Shown in pieces: positions 16,657 through 25,841 of a stretch of 64,000 nt of DNA. The DNA is from Flavobacterium aquidurense (lineage in GTDB: Bacteria; Bacteroidota; Bacteroidia; Flavobacteriales; Flavobacteriaceae). The DNA is taken from assembly GCF_001404985.1 (NCBI RefSeq), contig NZ_JRLF01000009.1, positions 1 to 64,000 on the forward strand. Reading direction: 5' to 3'. How positions within the stretch are numbered: position 1 is the stretch's first letter; each line of letters starts with the position of its first letter. A program made the position numbers and the translations under genes. Below the pieces are notes generated by a model. The model was not told the DNA's origin. It worked only from the letters and a program-made list of their open reading frames with translations, and made no database searches.

Positions 16657-18165
16657 ATGAAAATCAACAAATCATTTTTTCAGCTAAAAGCGATTTTAGT
16701 TGGAATCCTGCTTATTCAATTCCATATTGGATTTTCACAGGAAGAAAACAACTCAGCATTGTATAAGACCATTATGTCAAAAGACAGTCTTTTATTTAAT
16801 GTTGGCTTCAATACTTGCGATGTCTCGCAGTTCGAAAATTTACTAAGTAACAACTTTGAATTTTACCACGACAAAGACAGTATTCAGGACAAAGCTTTAT
16901 TTCTTAAAAACATTAGAAAAGGTTTATGCGGTTCTACTAAAACTTACCAAGCGAGAAGGGATTTAGTAGACGGAAGCACTGAAATTTATCCGTTATCCAA
17001 AAGCGGAATTTTGTACGGAGCTTTACAGATTGGAATTCATCAGTTTTTTGAACCTGTGCCGGGACAGAAAGACAAATTTGGCAGTACAGCAAGATTTACA
17101 CATGTATGGATAATAGAAAATGGCATCTGGAAACTTAGAAGATCTTTTAGTTACGATCATCAAAATGTAAATACTGCGGGAACTAAAGCAAGTATTTTTG
17201 ACAATGATCAGGAAATTGAGAAATGGCTGAAACAGAATAATGTTCCCACTCTTGGTATTGGAATCATCAATAACGGAAAACTACAGCAAATAAAAGTATT
17301 TGGTGAGCTCAAAAAAGGAGTTACAGCACCTTACAATACAATTTGGAATGTAGCTTCACTGACTAAACCGGTAACAGCAATTGTAGCGTTGAAACTGGCA
17401 AGCGCAGGAAAACTGAATTTAGACGAACCGTTATACAAGTATTGGACAGATCCGGATATTGCCAATAATCCTAATATCAAGCTATTAACAACAAGAATTA
17501 TTTTAAGCCATCAAACGGGTTTTCCAAATTGGAGATCTATGAACGAATCCGGTAAATTAGATTTTAAATTTAAACCCGGAACAAAATATCAATATTCAGG
17601 TGAAGGTTTTGAATATCTGAGAAAAGCGTTAGAGAAAAAATTCAGCAAAACTTTAGAACAATTAGCAGATGAATTAATCATTAAACCACTAAAAATGACT
17701 GATACAAAATTTGTGTGGAATAAAATTACTGATGTTTCAAGATTTGCAGTTGGATATGACAATAAAGGAAATGCATATGAGCCAACTAAAAATAAAACGG
17801 CAAATGCGGCTGATGATTTACTTACTACAATCGAAGATTACGGAACGTTTTTATGCAGCGTAATGAATAGCGACGGATTGAGCAAAAAAGTATTCGACGA
17901 TATGACATCGCATCAGGTTGAAACAAAGAAAAACAAATATTTTGGCCTGGGTTTCGAAATATACGATTTAGGAAATAATGATTATGCTTTATCACATGGC
18001 GGTGCAGACGAAGGAGTTCAGACCATCACTTTGTTGTTGCCTAAAACTAAACAAGGTTTAATAATTTTTACTAATGTTGACGACGGTTATAAAGTTTACG
18101 AAAAAATAGTGAATCACTATTTAGGCGAAAACGGAAAGAAAATAATTGACATAGAAACGAAATAA
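16657..18165 (+). CDS. Serine hydrolase (beta-lactamase family) with NTF2-like N-terminal domain
   Basis: This 502-residue secreted protein has a signal peptide and then an NTF2/DUF4440-like domain (about 35-160). A class C beta-lactamase/penicillin-binding-type domain follows. The SxxK motif is S234-LTK-237, a YSG motif follows in KYQYSGEGFEY, and SHGGADEG is the HxG motif. I chose the ATG at 16657 over an in-frame ATG at 16594 because only the former begins directly with the signal peptide. The N-terminal domain is clearly paralogous to the next gene, 1 bp downstream. Confidence 0.82.
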   Translation: MKINKSFFQLKAILVGILLIQFHIGFSQEENNSALYKTIMSKDSLLFNVGFNTCDVSQFENLLSNNFEFYHDKDSIQDKALFLKNIRKGLCGSTKTYQARRDLVDGSTEIYPLSKSGILYGALQIGIHQFFEPVPGQKDKFGSTARFTHVWIIENGIWKLRRSFSYDHQNVNTAGTKASIFDNDQEIEKWLKQNNVPTLGIGIINNGKLQQIKVFGELKKGVTAPYNTIWNVASLTKPVTAIVALKLASAGKLNLDEPLYKYWTDPDIANNPNIKLLTTRIILSHQTGFPNWRSMNESGKLDFKFKPGTKYQYSGEGFEYLRKALEKKFSKTLEQLADELIIKPLKMTDTKFVWNKITDVSRFAVGYDNKGNAYEPTKNKTANAADDLLTTIEDYGTFLCSVMNSDGLSKKVFDDMTSHQVETKKNKYFGLGFEIYDLGNNDYALSHGGADEGVQTITLLLPKTKQGLIIFTNVDDGYKVYEKIVNHYLGENGKKIIDIETK

Positions 18166-18166
18166 A

Positions 18167-18667
18167 ATGGATATTAACAAGAACACAATTATGACTCCCA
18201 TGATAAATATAATAGTGCTTTTTATTCTATTTTTAAGTAGAGAGGCAAACGGACAAACCAATAATGAGGTTTTAAAAATGGACCTTCTAAAAACCGAAAT
18301 CATTAAGATGGACAGTTTACTTTTTGATGTTGCATTTAATCAATGTGATGCATCTCAATTTAAAAGAATAATTGCTGATGATGTTGAGTTTTACGACGAT
18401 CGTTTTGGCTTAAATGTTTCGAAAGAAAATGAAATCAAATCATTAAACCAAAAATGCATAAGACCAGAAAAGCTTACCCGAAAATTAAATTCCTGTACAA
18501 TTGACAAATTAGGAGATTTTGGCGCTGTACAAGTGGGCGAACATACTTTTTATGTTGACGGTAAACCGGAAGGAACCGGTAAATTTATTCATATCTGGGA
18601 ACGAAAAGACAAAGATTGGAAACTAAAACGAATCGTTAGTTATGAGCATAGGCCAATAAAAAAGTAA
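18167..18667 (+). CDS. NTF2-like/DUF4440 protein, paralogue of the preceding N-terminal domain
   Basis: This 166-residue protein has an N-terminal hydrophobic segment that looks like a signal peptide (PMINIIVLFILFLSREANGQ) and one NTF2-like domain. MDSLLFDVAFNQCDASQF here matches KDSLLFNVGFNTCDVSQF of the preceding serine hydrolase. The endings DWKLKRIVSYEHR and IWKLRRSFSYDHQ also correspond. A partial duplication of the neighbour is therefore likely. It starts 1 bp after that gene's stop, so it is probably co-translated. The ligand or reaction is unknown. Confidence 0.8.
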   Translation: MDINKNTIMTPMINIIVLFILFLSREANGQTNNEVLKMDLLKTEIIKMDSLLFDVAFNQCDASQFKRIIADDVEFYDDRFGLNVSKENEIKSLNQKCIRPEKLTRKLNSCTIDKLGDFGAVQVGEHTFYVDGKPEGTGKFIHIWERKDKDWKLKRIVSYEHRPIKK

Positions 18668-19045
18668 AGCCAGGTGACTACTATAACATCATTAATAAAG
18701 ATAATTACAAAAATAATAAGATGATTGTGAAACTTATTTAAAAATGATTCGTCTAACTAAAAGACGCCAGCATAATCATAAGAGATTATACAGTTTCAAT
18801 CATCAAATCAAAAAAATAATATTCCGTAAAAACTATATGTAGGAGCGGTAATCTTTATCTTACCAACTCTGACAGTTGTGGTAAAAACCAAAACTGTCAG
18901 AGTTTTTTTTATTTTAAAAATGCTTTTCCAATTCGATATTTAGCATAAAAAAACTATTTTAGCACTGCCCAAAAATAATTATTTCAATAACCCAAATCAA
19001 TCTGATTTACAATCGCTAAAGTTGTAAATAGTATTTAATTGACCT
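18668..19045. other. Gap of 378 bp with a strong terminator
   Basis: No coding frame stands out. The only clear structure is a long hairpin with a U-run at 18865-18911. It sits about 200 bp beyond the last stop, so a short untranslated RNA upstream of it is possible but unproven. Confidence 0.4.
18865..18911 (+). terminator. Strong intrinsic terminator
   Basis: AACTCTGACAGTT at 18865-18877 pairs perfectly with AACTGTCAGAGTT at 18892-18904. TGGT/ACCA can extend the stem inward. A run of T follows at once. It is the strongest plus-strand terminator in the window. Confidence 0.9.
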
Positions 19046-19492
19046 ATGAAAAATTTAAAGATTTCTTCTCTTTTAGTTTTATTACTATGCGTATTTATTC
19101 CAACTATTTGTTTTTCTCAAACTACGGAAAAAACAGTACCTATGCCTACTCAGCAAAACAAAATCATAATAGACAAAATTGTTGAGGCAGCACATTACAA
19201 AAACTACGTTGTCGATTTTTGTTTAGAAACTATAAATGAAGCTGCTCAAAAAGAAAAATGGAATGATCAAAAAACAGTCGAAATAACAGAAAGTATTAAT
19301 TACAAAAATTTCAGAGACGCTGTTTATAATATGTTTGCATTTTACAACGAAATTGAACTGGAAACATTACTAAAAACGTATAAACAGGATACTGCATATC
19401 GAACTACAAATGTTATGATTGCAAATGATGCTCTGGCTTATAATCTTGAGATTTTTGCAAATGACATTGTTCGAGGGAAATATAAAAAATAA
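19046..19492 (+). CDS. Secreted protein of unknown function
   Basis: This 148-residue protein has a clear signal peptide (MKNLKISSLLVLLLCVFIPT followed by ICFSQ). The mature part is mainly helical, rich in lysine, glutamate and asparagine. I do not recognise a family. NYKNFRDAVYNMFAFYNEIE resembles the helical DUF2059-like proteins, but the match is too weak to name it. It is monocistronic and convergent with the penicillin acylase gene. Confidence 0.65.
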   Translation: MKNLKISSLLVLLLCVFIPTICFSQTTEKTVPMPTQQNKIIIDKIVEAAHYKNYVVDFCLETINEAAQKEKWNDQKTVEITESINYKNFRDAVYNMFAFYNEIELETLLKTYKQDTAYRTTNVMIANDALAYNLEIFANDIVRGKYKK

Positions 19493-19531
19493 GGTTCTAA
19501 GATACTAAGTTGCTGAGATACTAAGTTTTTT
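19492..19531 (+). repeat. CTAAGTTGCTGAGATACTAAG-type dispersed repeat (copy 1)
   Basis: An imperfect short-period array of CTAAG/CTGAG words ends in a T-run. Related copies in the same orientation lie at 46894-46933 and 49662-49700, always in gene-end regions. Confidence 0.6.
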
Positions 19532-19570
19532 TTGATCTTTGTCAAAGTTTAAAACTTTGACAAAGATCAA
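19532..19570. repeat. Perfect 39-bp palindrome
   Basis: TTGATCTTTGTCAAAGTTT (19532-19550) and its exact inverse (19552-19570) are separated by one base. It lies between convergent genes. It could act as a terminator, but no U-run follows on either strand. Confidence 0.75.
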
Positions 19571-19672
19571 TAGCTTAACTCTTCGATCTGCAGTAACACA
19601 AAAAAACTTTGCTTGCTTGGGGTAAAACCACAAAAGCAAAAACCTGAAACTTGAAACCTGAAACTAAAAAAA

Positions 19673-22069
19673 CTATTCCTTTGCCGGTTTAAAAACCAAT
19701 TTAGTTGATATTTTTATAATCTCATCTTTATTCAATTTCATTTTTCTGAATTTACCTTCATTATACATTTCTGCCTGATCATCATAATGTTTACTAAACG
19801 GATTTCCTGATTGCCCGGTTGGCAAGATACTCCAGCTATTTTCTATATCCGAGAAATCAACAACTCTTCGGGTTGACGGTCCGCCTTTTACATAATATTT
19901 ACCTTCTTTATTAAATCCGAAGAATTGATTGTTTATTACTTCATTAGATCCCGGAGCTGCAAATGGCCCTACGTCAAAAAGCCTGCGTAATGCTGCTATT
20001 TTCCCTAATGGATGTTCATGTTCTACAGTATGTACTTTTCCCCAATTCCAATCAGCAACCTGATCTCCTAATTGTTCCTGGAGTTCTTTTACAGATTGAT
20101 GAAATGATGTTGAGACAATTTCGGTTCTGGTTTCTTTTACATTTTTGGTTTTAATATTATCCCACCAAACCGAATTTTTATTCTCAATTTGTCTGGCTAT
20201 TATTTGTTTCCCTAAACTGGTTCCTAAAAAAAGATTAAAATTATCCTCTCCCATTTCATCTTCAAAAGTGTTTTTTAGATATAAATAAATCCATTTATTA
20301 TAAATCGTTGGGGCAAGATCTTCAAGATTATTCGTTCCTTTCCATGATTTTAAAACCTTAATTACTTCTTTTTCTTTTGCTGAAAGCGAAGCCGTGTTTA
20401 CATTCGAAATCAAACTCTGAACCACGCCCGGAGAAACTGGCGAAGTATTATCAAAAATCATTTTACTAATCGCTTCTTTGTCCCAATCTGATTTAGCATC
20501 CATTAAAGCAGAAATTCTTTTGGCACGATCTTCCGGCAAATAATAACCCGGATATAAATAACCATCAATCGCTTCAGGCTGATTATTTGCTGAGTAAACA
20601 TATCCCCATTTTGGATTTTCGGCAGATGGATTTTTAGAGAAATCTAAATATTCTTTAATATCATCTTTACCGCTTGCTCCATCTAGTATTAAAAAAGAAT
20701 TTACACCTTTATCATGTTTATAAAGTGTTCCCGTCGCCCACCAGGCTACATTTCCTTTGGCATCGCCATACATTACATTCAATCCCGGTGCAGCAACCAA
20801 TTGAACTGCTTTCCTGAAATCTTCTTTATTTTTAGCATGCGATAATCCGTAAACGGCATCAAGTATCTGAATAGGCTGTTGGGTATAAATCCACGACATT
20901 GCGATAGGATTTTTTCTATCCAATCGTTCTAACAAATCATTCATTATAGATCCGTGTCGGCTTGATTTTACAGTAAGAACGACATCAGAAGTATCTTTTA
21001 CCTTAATTGTTTTTTTTCTGGTTTCATAAGCTGCAAAACCCATTGGTGTCTGATATTGATTTGAATCTCCTGCTTTATCCTTTTCCTGATAAAAATCGAT
21101 ATCATCATTTTCAAACATGGTTAATCCGTAAGCATACTCACGGTTATGTGCCAATAACGGATATGGAGTTCCAGCCAGATAACAGCCATATAATTCAAAC
21201 TCTGGCGTAATTAGATGCGCCTCGTACCAAGTTGCAGGCTGAGAAAATCCGATATGGGGATCATTGGCAAAAATCACTTTTCCGCTTTTGGTTTTATTTG
21301 GTCCTGCAACCCAACTGTTACTTCCCACAAATGGCGGAATTGGTGAATTGTCCAACAATGCTGCTACAGATTTTGCGATTGAGGTATATTCTTCAATATT
21401 TTCTTTTGAACTTTTAATTTGTGTGGTATTAAACTCGCCTTCAATTCCTAAATCTTTCAAATATTCAGCTCCATATTTATTTCGAATATCAGTTAATAAA
21501 GGATCTGTTTTTTGAGCCATTGCAAAGCTAAAAGACATATATCCAAAAATATTATAAACATCTTTTATCGTAAATTTTTCTTTTTTAACGCCCACCAAAG
21601 TAAATTCAACTGGCGTGGTTCCTTGTTCTAAATATTGATTAATCCCGTCTAGATAAGCCATTGTCATTTTATAACTCTGACTATTTTTATCCAGTTTCGC
21701 AATGGCTTTCGCCGAAGCTTCCTCGATACCAATTCCGGAGAAAAATTTATCATTTTTAAGCGCTACAGATCCAAAAATCTCAGATAACCTTCCCGGTGCA
21801 ATTCGGCGTAACAATTCCATTTGCCATAATCTTTCCTGAGCATGAACATATCCTAAAGCGGTCATTGCATCTTTTTCAGAATTGGCATAAATATGAGGAA
21901 CTCCAAAATCATCAAAATATACAGTGGTTTCTTTTTGGATGTTTTTAAGTTGTACCTCACCTTCATATTTGGGTTTTAAATGAAAGATATAGGCGCATAA
22001 ACCAATTCCAAGAACAACAATCAATAATAATAAAACCAGCAGAATTTTTTTTATTTTTCTCATATTCAA
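19673..22069 (-). CDS. Penicillin acylase family protein (N-terminal nucleophile hydrolase)
   Basis: This 798-residue protein is anchored or exported by an N-terminal hydrophobic helix (about 7-29). It has the penicillin acylase precursor layout: alpha-chain region to about 240, then the autocleavage site G249/S250 in FVGSNSWVAGP. S250 would become the N-terminal nucleophile of the beta chain. VIFANDPHIGFSQPATWYEA follows as in the family. Relatives cleave amides such as beta-lactam side chains or acyl-homoserine lactones. The natural substrate here is unknown. Length is normal. Confidence 0.88.
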   Translation of the reverse strand: MNMRKIKKILLVLLLLIVVLGIGLCAYIFHLKPKYEGEVQLKNIQKETTVYFDDFGVPHIYANSEKDAMTALGYVHAQERLWQMELLRRIAPGRLSEIFGSVALKNDKFFSGIGIEEASAKAIAKLDKNSQSYKMTMAYLDGINQYLEQGTTPVEFTLVGVKKEKFTIKDVYNIFGYMSFSFAMAQKTDPLLTDIRNKYGAEYLKDLGIEGEFNTTQIKSSKENIEEYTSIAKSVAALLDNSPIPPFVGSNSWVAGPNKTKSGKVIFANDPHIGFSQPATWYEAHLITPEFELYGCYLAGTPYPLLAHNREYAYGLTMFENDDIDFYQEKDKAGDSNQYQTPMGFAAYETRKKTIKVKDTSDVVLTVKSSRHGSIMNDLLERLDRKNPIAMSWIYTQQPIQILDAVYGLSHAKNKEDFRKAVQLVAAPGLNVMYGDAKGNVAWWATGTLYKHDKGVNSFLILDGASGKDDIKEYLDFSKNPSAENPKWGYVYSANNQPEAIDGYLYPGYYLPEDRAKRISALMDAKSDWDKEAISKMIFDNTSPVSPGVVQSLISNVNTASLSAKEKEVIKVLKSWKGTNNLEDLAPTIYNKWIYLYLKNTFEDEMGEDNFNLFLGTSLGKQIIARQIENKNSVWWDNIKTKNVKETRTEIVSTSFHQSVKELQEQLGDQVADWNWGKVHTVEHEHPLGKIAALRRLFDVGPFAAPGSNEVINNQFFGFNKEGKYYVKGGPSTRRVVDFSDIENSWSILPTGQSGNPFSKHYDDQAEMYNEGKFRKMKLNKDEIIKISTKLVFKPAKE

Positions 22070-22179
22070 AATAAGTATAATGATAAAGGAATCTGTAATG
22101 ATATAACTTTAAGATTAAATCGTGTAAAAAACATCATTTTTTAAAGTCTAAATTTATGTATTTAAAATCAATACAATAA

Positions 22180-23736
22180 ATGTCAATCTACAAAAAAATA
22201 GCGATAGGTATAATTTCTGTGTTTCTTTTTGTCATTTTAGTCAATATTGGTCTCAATTATTGGATAAAAAAGCAATTACCCATAATTATAAACGAAAAAA
22301 ATAAGACGGAATATAACATTCAATATGAAAAAATTGAAGTTTCGCTTATTTCCCGAAATATAAACGCTACAACATTATTAGTAAGTCCAAAAAACCAACC
22401 AAAAGATAGTAAAAATGGGCTTTTTTCTAAAATCGAATCGATCAATATTAAACACTTTAATATTTGGGATCTTGCTTTTCATGATGTTATTCAGGCCGAA
22501 AGTATCATCATCAATAAGCCCAGGGTAATTTTATACAAAAAAGGTGAGAAACTTTTAAATAACAGCAAAAGTATAAAGAGCCAGATTATCGAGCCGTTTC
22601 GCAAAATTGTCGCGGTTTCGAATATTTATCTAAATGAAGGGACAATCGATGTTGTTTCTTTAGATAGCAACAAACCAATTCTAAGCATCAGGAAAATCAT
22701 TTTAAAACTTGAAGGCATTCTGCTTACAAATGCTACTTTAAAAGAAAAGATTCCTATGCATTTTGATAAATATGTGTTGGTATGTGATAGTTTATATTAC
22801 AAACCAAGCGCATTTTATACTATGACGATTGGACAAATAAGTACAGAAAATAATTTTTTAAAGATTAAGAAATTTGCTTATTTACCGGAATTCAGCCGTA
22901 AAGTATTTGTGAGTAAATTAGATAAGGAAAAAGACATTTATACTATTAAATTAGATTCGGCACACATCGAAAAAATGGATTGGGGGTTCAAAAATGATCT
23001 TTTTTTCTTTAAAGCAAACTCCCTTATCGCTAATCATGTAGATGCCAATATTTACCGCAATAAAATTCCGAAAGATGATTTGAGCAAAAAATATCTTTAC
23101 AATCATTTATTACGAAAAATTAAATTTCCTCTTGAAATAGATACCATACAAATTTTAAAATCGAAACTGGTATATGAGGAAGAAATTGATTTCTCGAAAG
23201 GTCCAGGAATTTTAAATTTTGATCGTTTTAATATGCAGGTAACGAATCTAAAAAGCGGTTTTGGCCTAAAAAAAATGGCCGATGTAAAGATCAAAGTCAA
23301 TTGCCTCTTCATGAAAACATCTCCTCTTGATGTCGACTGGAATTTTAATGTTCTGAGTCTGAATGACACCTTTCATATTCAGGGAACGATCTCTAATTTT
23401 AATGTAGTTGCAATGGAAAGGTTTACAAAACCTTATATAAACACTACATTTAGCGGAAAATTCAATAAATATCATTTTAATTTTTATGGAAATGATAATA
23501 CTGCAAAAGGAAATGCAACACTGGATTACGAAGATCTAAAAGTAAAATTATTTAAAAAGAAAAATCGTGAGAAAGAAGCAAAATTAAAAACTGCAGTTGC
23601 TAATTTATTGCTTAAAAATGATTCGAATGATGAAACCAAAAAGGCAGATGTAGAATTAGATCGAATCCAGGAAAAATCATTCTATAACTTTCTCTGGAGA
23701 AGCATAGCCGAATCTTTAAAGAAGATTTTGATTTAA
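22180..23736 (+). CDS. Membrane-anchored AsmA-like protein of unknown function
   Basis: This 518-residue protein has one N-terminal helix (about 7-29, IAIGIISVFLFVILVNIGLN) and a long periplasmic beta-rich region. The pattern VSLISRNINATTLLVSPKN followed by SINIKHFNIWDL resembles AsmA/DUF748-type proteins that bridge the envelope. NFVVAMERF-like and GNATLDYEDLKVKLF segments near the end fit the same type. The C-terminal 70 residues are lysine-rich. The assignment is by general pattern only. It is divergent from the penicillin acylase gene. Confidence 0.55.
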   Translation: MSIYKKIAIGIISVFLFVILVNIGLNYWIKKQLPIIINEKNKTEYNIQYEKIEVSLISRNINATTLLVSPKNQPKDSKNGLFSKIESINIKHFNIWDLAFHDVIQAESIIINKPRVILYKKGEKLLNNSKSIKSQIIEPFRKIVAVSNIYLNEGTIDVVSLDSNKPILSIRKIILKLEGILLTNATLKEKIPMHFDKYVLVCDSLYYKPSAFYTMTIGQISTENNFLKIKKFAYLPEFSRKVFVSKLDKEKDIYTIKLDSAHIEKMDWGFKNDLFFFKANSLIANHVDANIYRNKIPKDDLSKKYLYNHLLRKIKFPLEIDTIQILKSKLVYEEEIDFSKGPGILNFDRFNMQVTNLKSGFGLKKMADVKIKVNCLFMKTSPLDVDWNFNVLSLNDTFHIQGTISNFNVVAMERFTKPYINTTFSGKFNKYHFNFYGNDNTAKGNATLDYEDLKVKLFKKKNREKEAKLKTAVANLLLKNDSNDETKKADVELDRIQEKSFYNFLWRSIAESLKKILI

Positions 23737-23755
23737 AGCTATTCCAGACAATCTT

Positions 23756-23856
23756 GTCATTTAGACGGAGGAGAAATCTTCGCAAGAAACTGACACAATC
23801 AAAATCGCCAATCTTTGCAGAGCTACTTGCGAAGATTTCTCATTCTTCGAAATGAC
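23756..23856. mobile_element. MITE-like palindrome, family of the GIY-YIG element (copy B)
   Basis: The left end GTCATTTAGACGGAGGAGAA and the right end, read inversely GTCATTTCGAAGAATGAGAA, are inverted repeats. AATCTTCGCAAG occurs in both arms. The centre AAAATCGCCAATCTTTGCAG is shared with copy A at 14362-14448. There is no coding capacity. Confidence 0.7.
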
Positions 23857-23902
23857 AAAAACAAGACTAATTCGTGGCAAAAAACATCACCTAACATTTT
23901 AC

Positions 23903-23924
23903 AAACCTGACAATTATCAGGTTT
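23903..23924 (+). terminator. Hairpin downstream of the AsmA-like gene
   Basis: AAACCTGA and TCAGGTTT pair around a six-base loop, followed by only a short T-run. It is a plausible weak terminator between two plus-strand genes. Confidence 0.5.
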
Positions 23925-23974
23925 TAAGTAATTTCTTTTTCCAAAATTTGCTTTTATTTTTAATTTAAAAACAA

Positions 23975-25786
23975 ATGACAAAACCACCTTTACACACTTT
24001 TCATATTCCTGTAATGGGGCTTGCCTATACTATCGACAGCCCAATTCGAGTGGCACAATACGGTATTTCGTCTGTGGTTTCTATTGCTGATGATGATCTT
24101 ATTGAAAAGATGCGTAACTTTTACAGCACCAAATTCAATATTCCTTATGAGGAAATAAGTCAAAAATTTCACGACTACAGAGCCGAAAGAATTACTTCAT
24201 ATCTTAATCTAGTTGATAAAATCGTAAAAGAAAAGTTCGAAAGTTTTAAAACCGAATTAATAGAAAGCAAAGCAGCCGTAGAAAATTATATCACAATGTT
24301 ACCCAATACATCAGATATAAAAAAAGGCTTCCAGAATTTATTAGACGATGGAATCTCTTTTAAAGAAAACATACAAAATTATATCGAATCGCATCTTTCT
24401 CCAGGATTGATTGATGTGAATATCATGACCAAACTGGACAAAGATAATTTTGAAAAAAACGAACAACTCCCAATTGAATTTAATGATGCTCATGCTGCAC
24501 TAAGAGGATTTGCAAAAAGTAATCTTGAATCTTCTGTCGTACTTTCTGCAGGAATGAATCCAAGGTTATTTAGCTATTTTGAGAATTTTTCAGATTTTTT
24601 CCCGAATCTAAATAACGAGCTTAAAAAGAAAATTATTTTAAAAGTAAGTGACTTTAGATCAGCGATGATTCAGGGAAACTTTTTAGCTAAAAAAGGACTT
24701 TGGGTTTCTGAATATCGTATTGAATCCGGATTAAATTGTGGCGGTCATGCTTTTGCTACTGACGGACTTTTGTTAGGTCCAATATTAGAAGAATTTAAAC
24801 AAAAAAAGGATCAGCTAGTGCAATCAGCACATGAGCTGATGACAAAAGTATTACAGCAAAAACAAATTTATGCACCAAAAAATCCTTTACCTCTTAAAAT
24901 AACGGTTCAAGGCGGTGTAGGAACTTCTGAAGAACATGAATTTTTATTAGAAAACTACAAAGTAGATTCTGTAGGCTGGGGAACGCCTTTTTTACTGGTT
25001 CCCGAAGCTACTTCTGTAGATAAAGCAACACGGGAATTATTAATGAATGCAAAAGAAGAAGATTTATATCTTAGTCATATTTCGCCATTGGGAGTTCCTT
25101 TTAACACTTTAAGAGGAACAACGAATGAAATTTTGAAACAAAAAAGAATAGAACAAAATAAGGCCGGAAGTTCCTGCCCTAAAAAATTTCTTGCTTTAAG
25201 TAAAGAATACGATCCACACGGAATATGTACGGCTTCTAAAAAATTTCAAGATCATAAGCTTGAAGAATTAGAAAACGTAAAAAATACGATGTCAGAACTG
25301 GCATTCGAAAAAGCAAAATTCGCCATTACAGAGAAATCATGTTTATGTGTAGGTTTAGCAAATGCTTCCTATTTAGAGAATGATATTAAAATAAAAGGAC
25401 AAGCGCAGGGAGTTGTTATATGTCCCGGCCCAAATATGGCCTATTTTGACCAAGAAGTTTCTTTGGCTCATATGTTGGGTCATATTTATGGAAACAAATC
25501 GATTCTGCGAACGGAAAACAGACCAAATTTATTTGTCAAGGAATTAAAAATGTATGTGGATTATTTTAGGAATGAAATCGAAAATAATTCAGGGGAAATT
25601 ACCAATTCTCAACTAAAAAAATGGAATACTTTTAGAACCAATATTCTGGAAGGAATTGAATATTATAATACTTTATTTTCTCCTGCTTTATATTTTAAAG
25701 AGGATTTAAATAAAATTAAAAAGGATTTTGAATTTTATAAATTAGAATTATCTAAAATACAAATCCCAATTTTAGAATTAGCTTAA
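23975..25786 (+). CDS. Large protein of unknown function with possible FMN-type TIM-barrel motifs
   Basis: I do not recognise this 603-residue soluble protein. The start IPVMGLAYTIDSPIRVAQYG, the middle GLNCGGHAFATDGLLLGP, and ITVQGGVGTSEEHEFLLENY followed by VGWGTPFLLVPEAT recall the phosphate-binding loops of FMN-dependent TIM barrels such as nitronate monooxygenase and glutamate synthase. That is inference only. A helical insertion spans about residues 50-165. Cysteines cluster in SSCPKKF, HGICTAS, KSCLCVG and VICPGP, about residues 390-490, and could hold a metal or Fe-S centre. It is monocistronic, with its own terminator. Confidence 0.6.
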   Translation: MTKPPLHTFHIPVMGLAYTIDSPIRVAQYGISSVVSIADDDLIEKMRNFYSTKFNIPYEEISQKFHDYRAERITSYLNLVDKIVKEKFESFKTELIESKAAVENYITMLPNTSDIKKGFQNLLDDGISFKENIQNYIESHLSPGLIDVNIMTKLDKDNFEKNEQLPIEFNDAHAALRGFAKSNLESSVVLSAGMNPRLFSYFENFSDFFPNLNNELKKKIILKVSDFRSAMIQGNFLAKKGLWVSEYRIESGLNCGGHAFATDGLLLGPILEEFKQKKDQLVQSAHELMTKVLQQKQIYAPKNPLPLKITVQGGVGTSEEHEFLLENYKVDSVGWGTPFLLVPEATSVDKATRELLMNAKEEDLYLSHISPLGVPFNTLRGTTNEILKQKRIEQNKAGSSCPKKFLALSKEYDPHGICTASKKFQDHKLEELENVKNTMSELAFEKAKFAITEKSCLCVGLANASYLENDIKIKGQAQGVVICPGPNMAYFDQEVSLAHMLGHIYGNKSILRTENRPNLFVKELKMYVDYFRNEIENNSGEITNSQLKKWNTFRTNILEGIEYYNTLFSPALYFKEDLNKIKKDFEFYKLELSKIQIPILELA

Positions 25787-25791
25787 AACAC

Positions 25792-25823
25792 AAAACCCCG
25801 ATTTAAATTAAATCGGGGTTTTT
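25792..25823 (+). terminator. Terminator of the 603-residue protein gene
   Basis: AAAACCCCGATTTAA pairs with TTAAATCGGGGTTTT and is followed by a T-run. The A-run on the left would also let it serve the convergent lipoprotein gene. Confidence 0.85.
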
Positions 25824-25841
25824 ATTTATATAGAAATTGTT

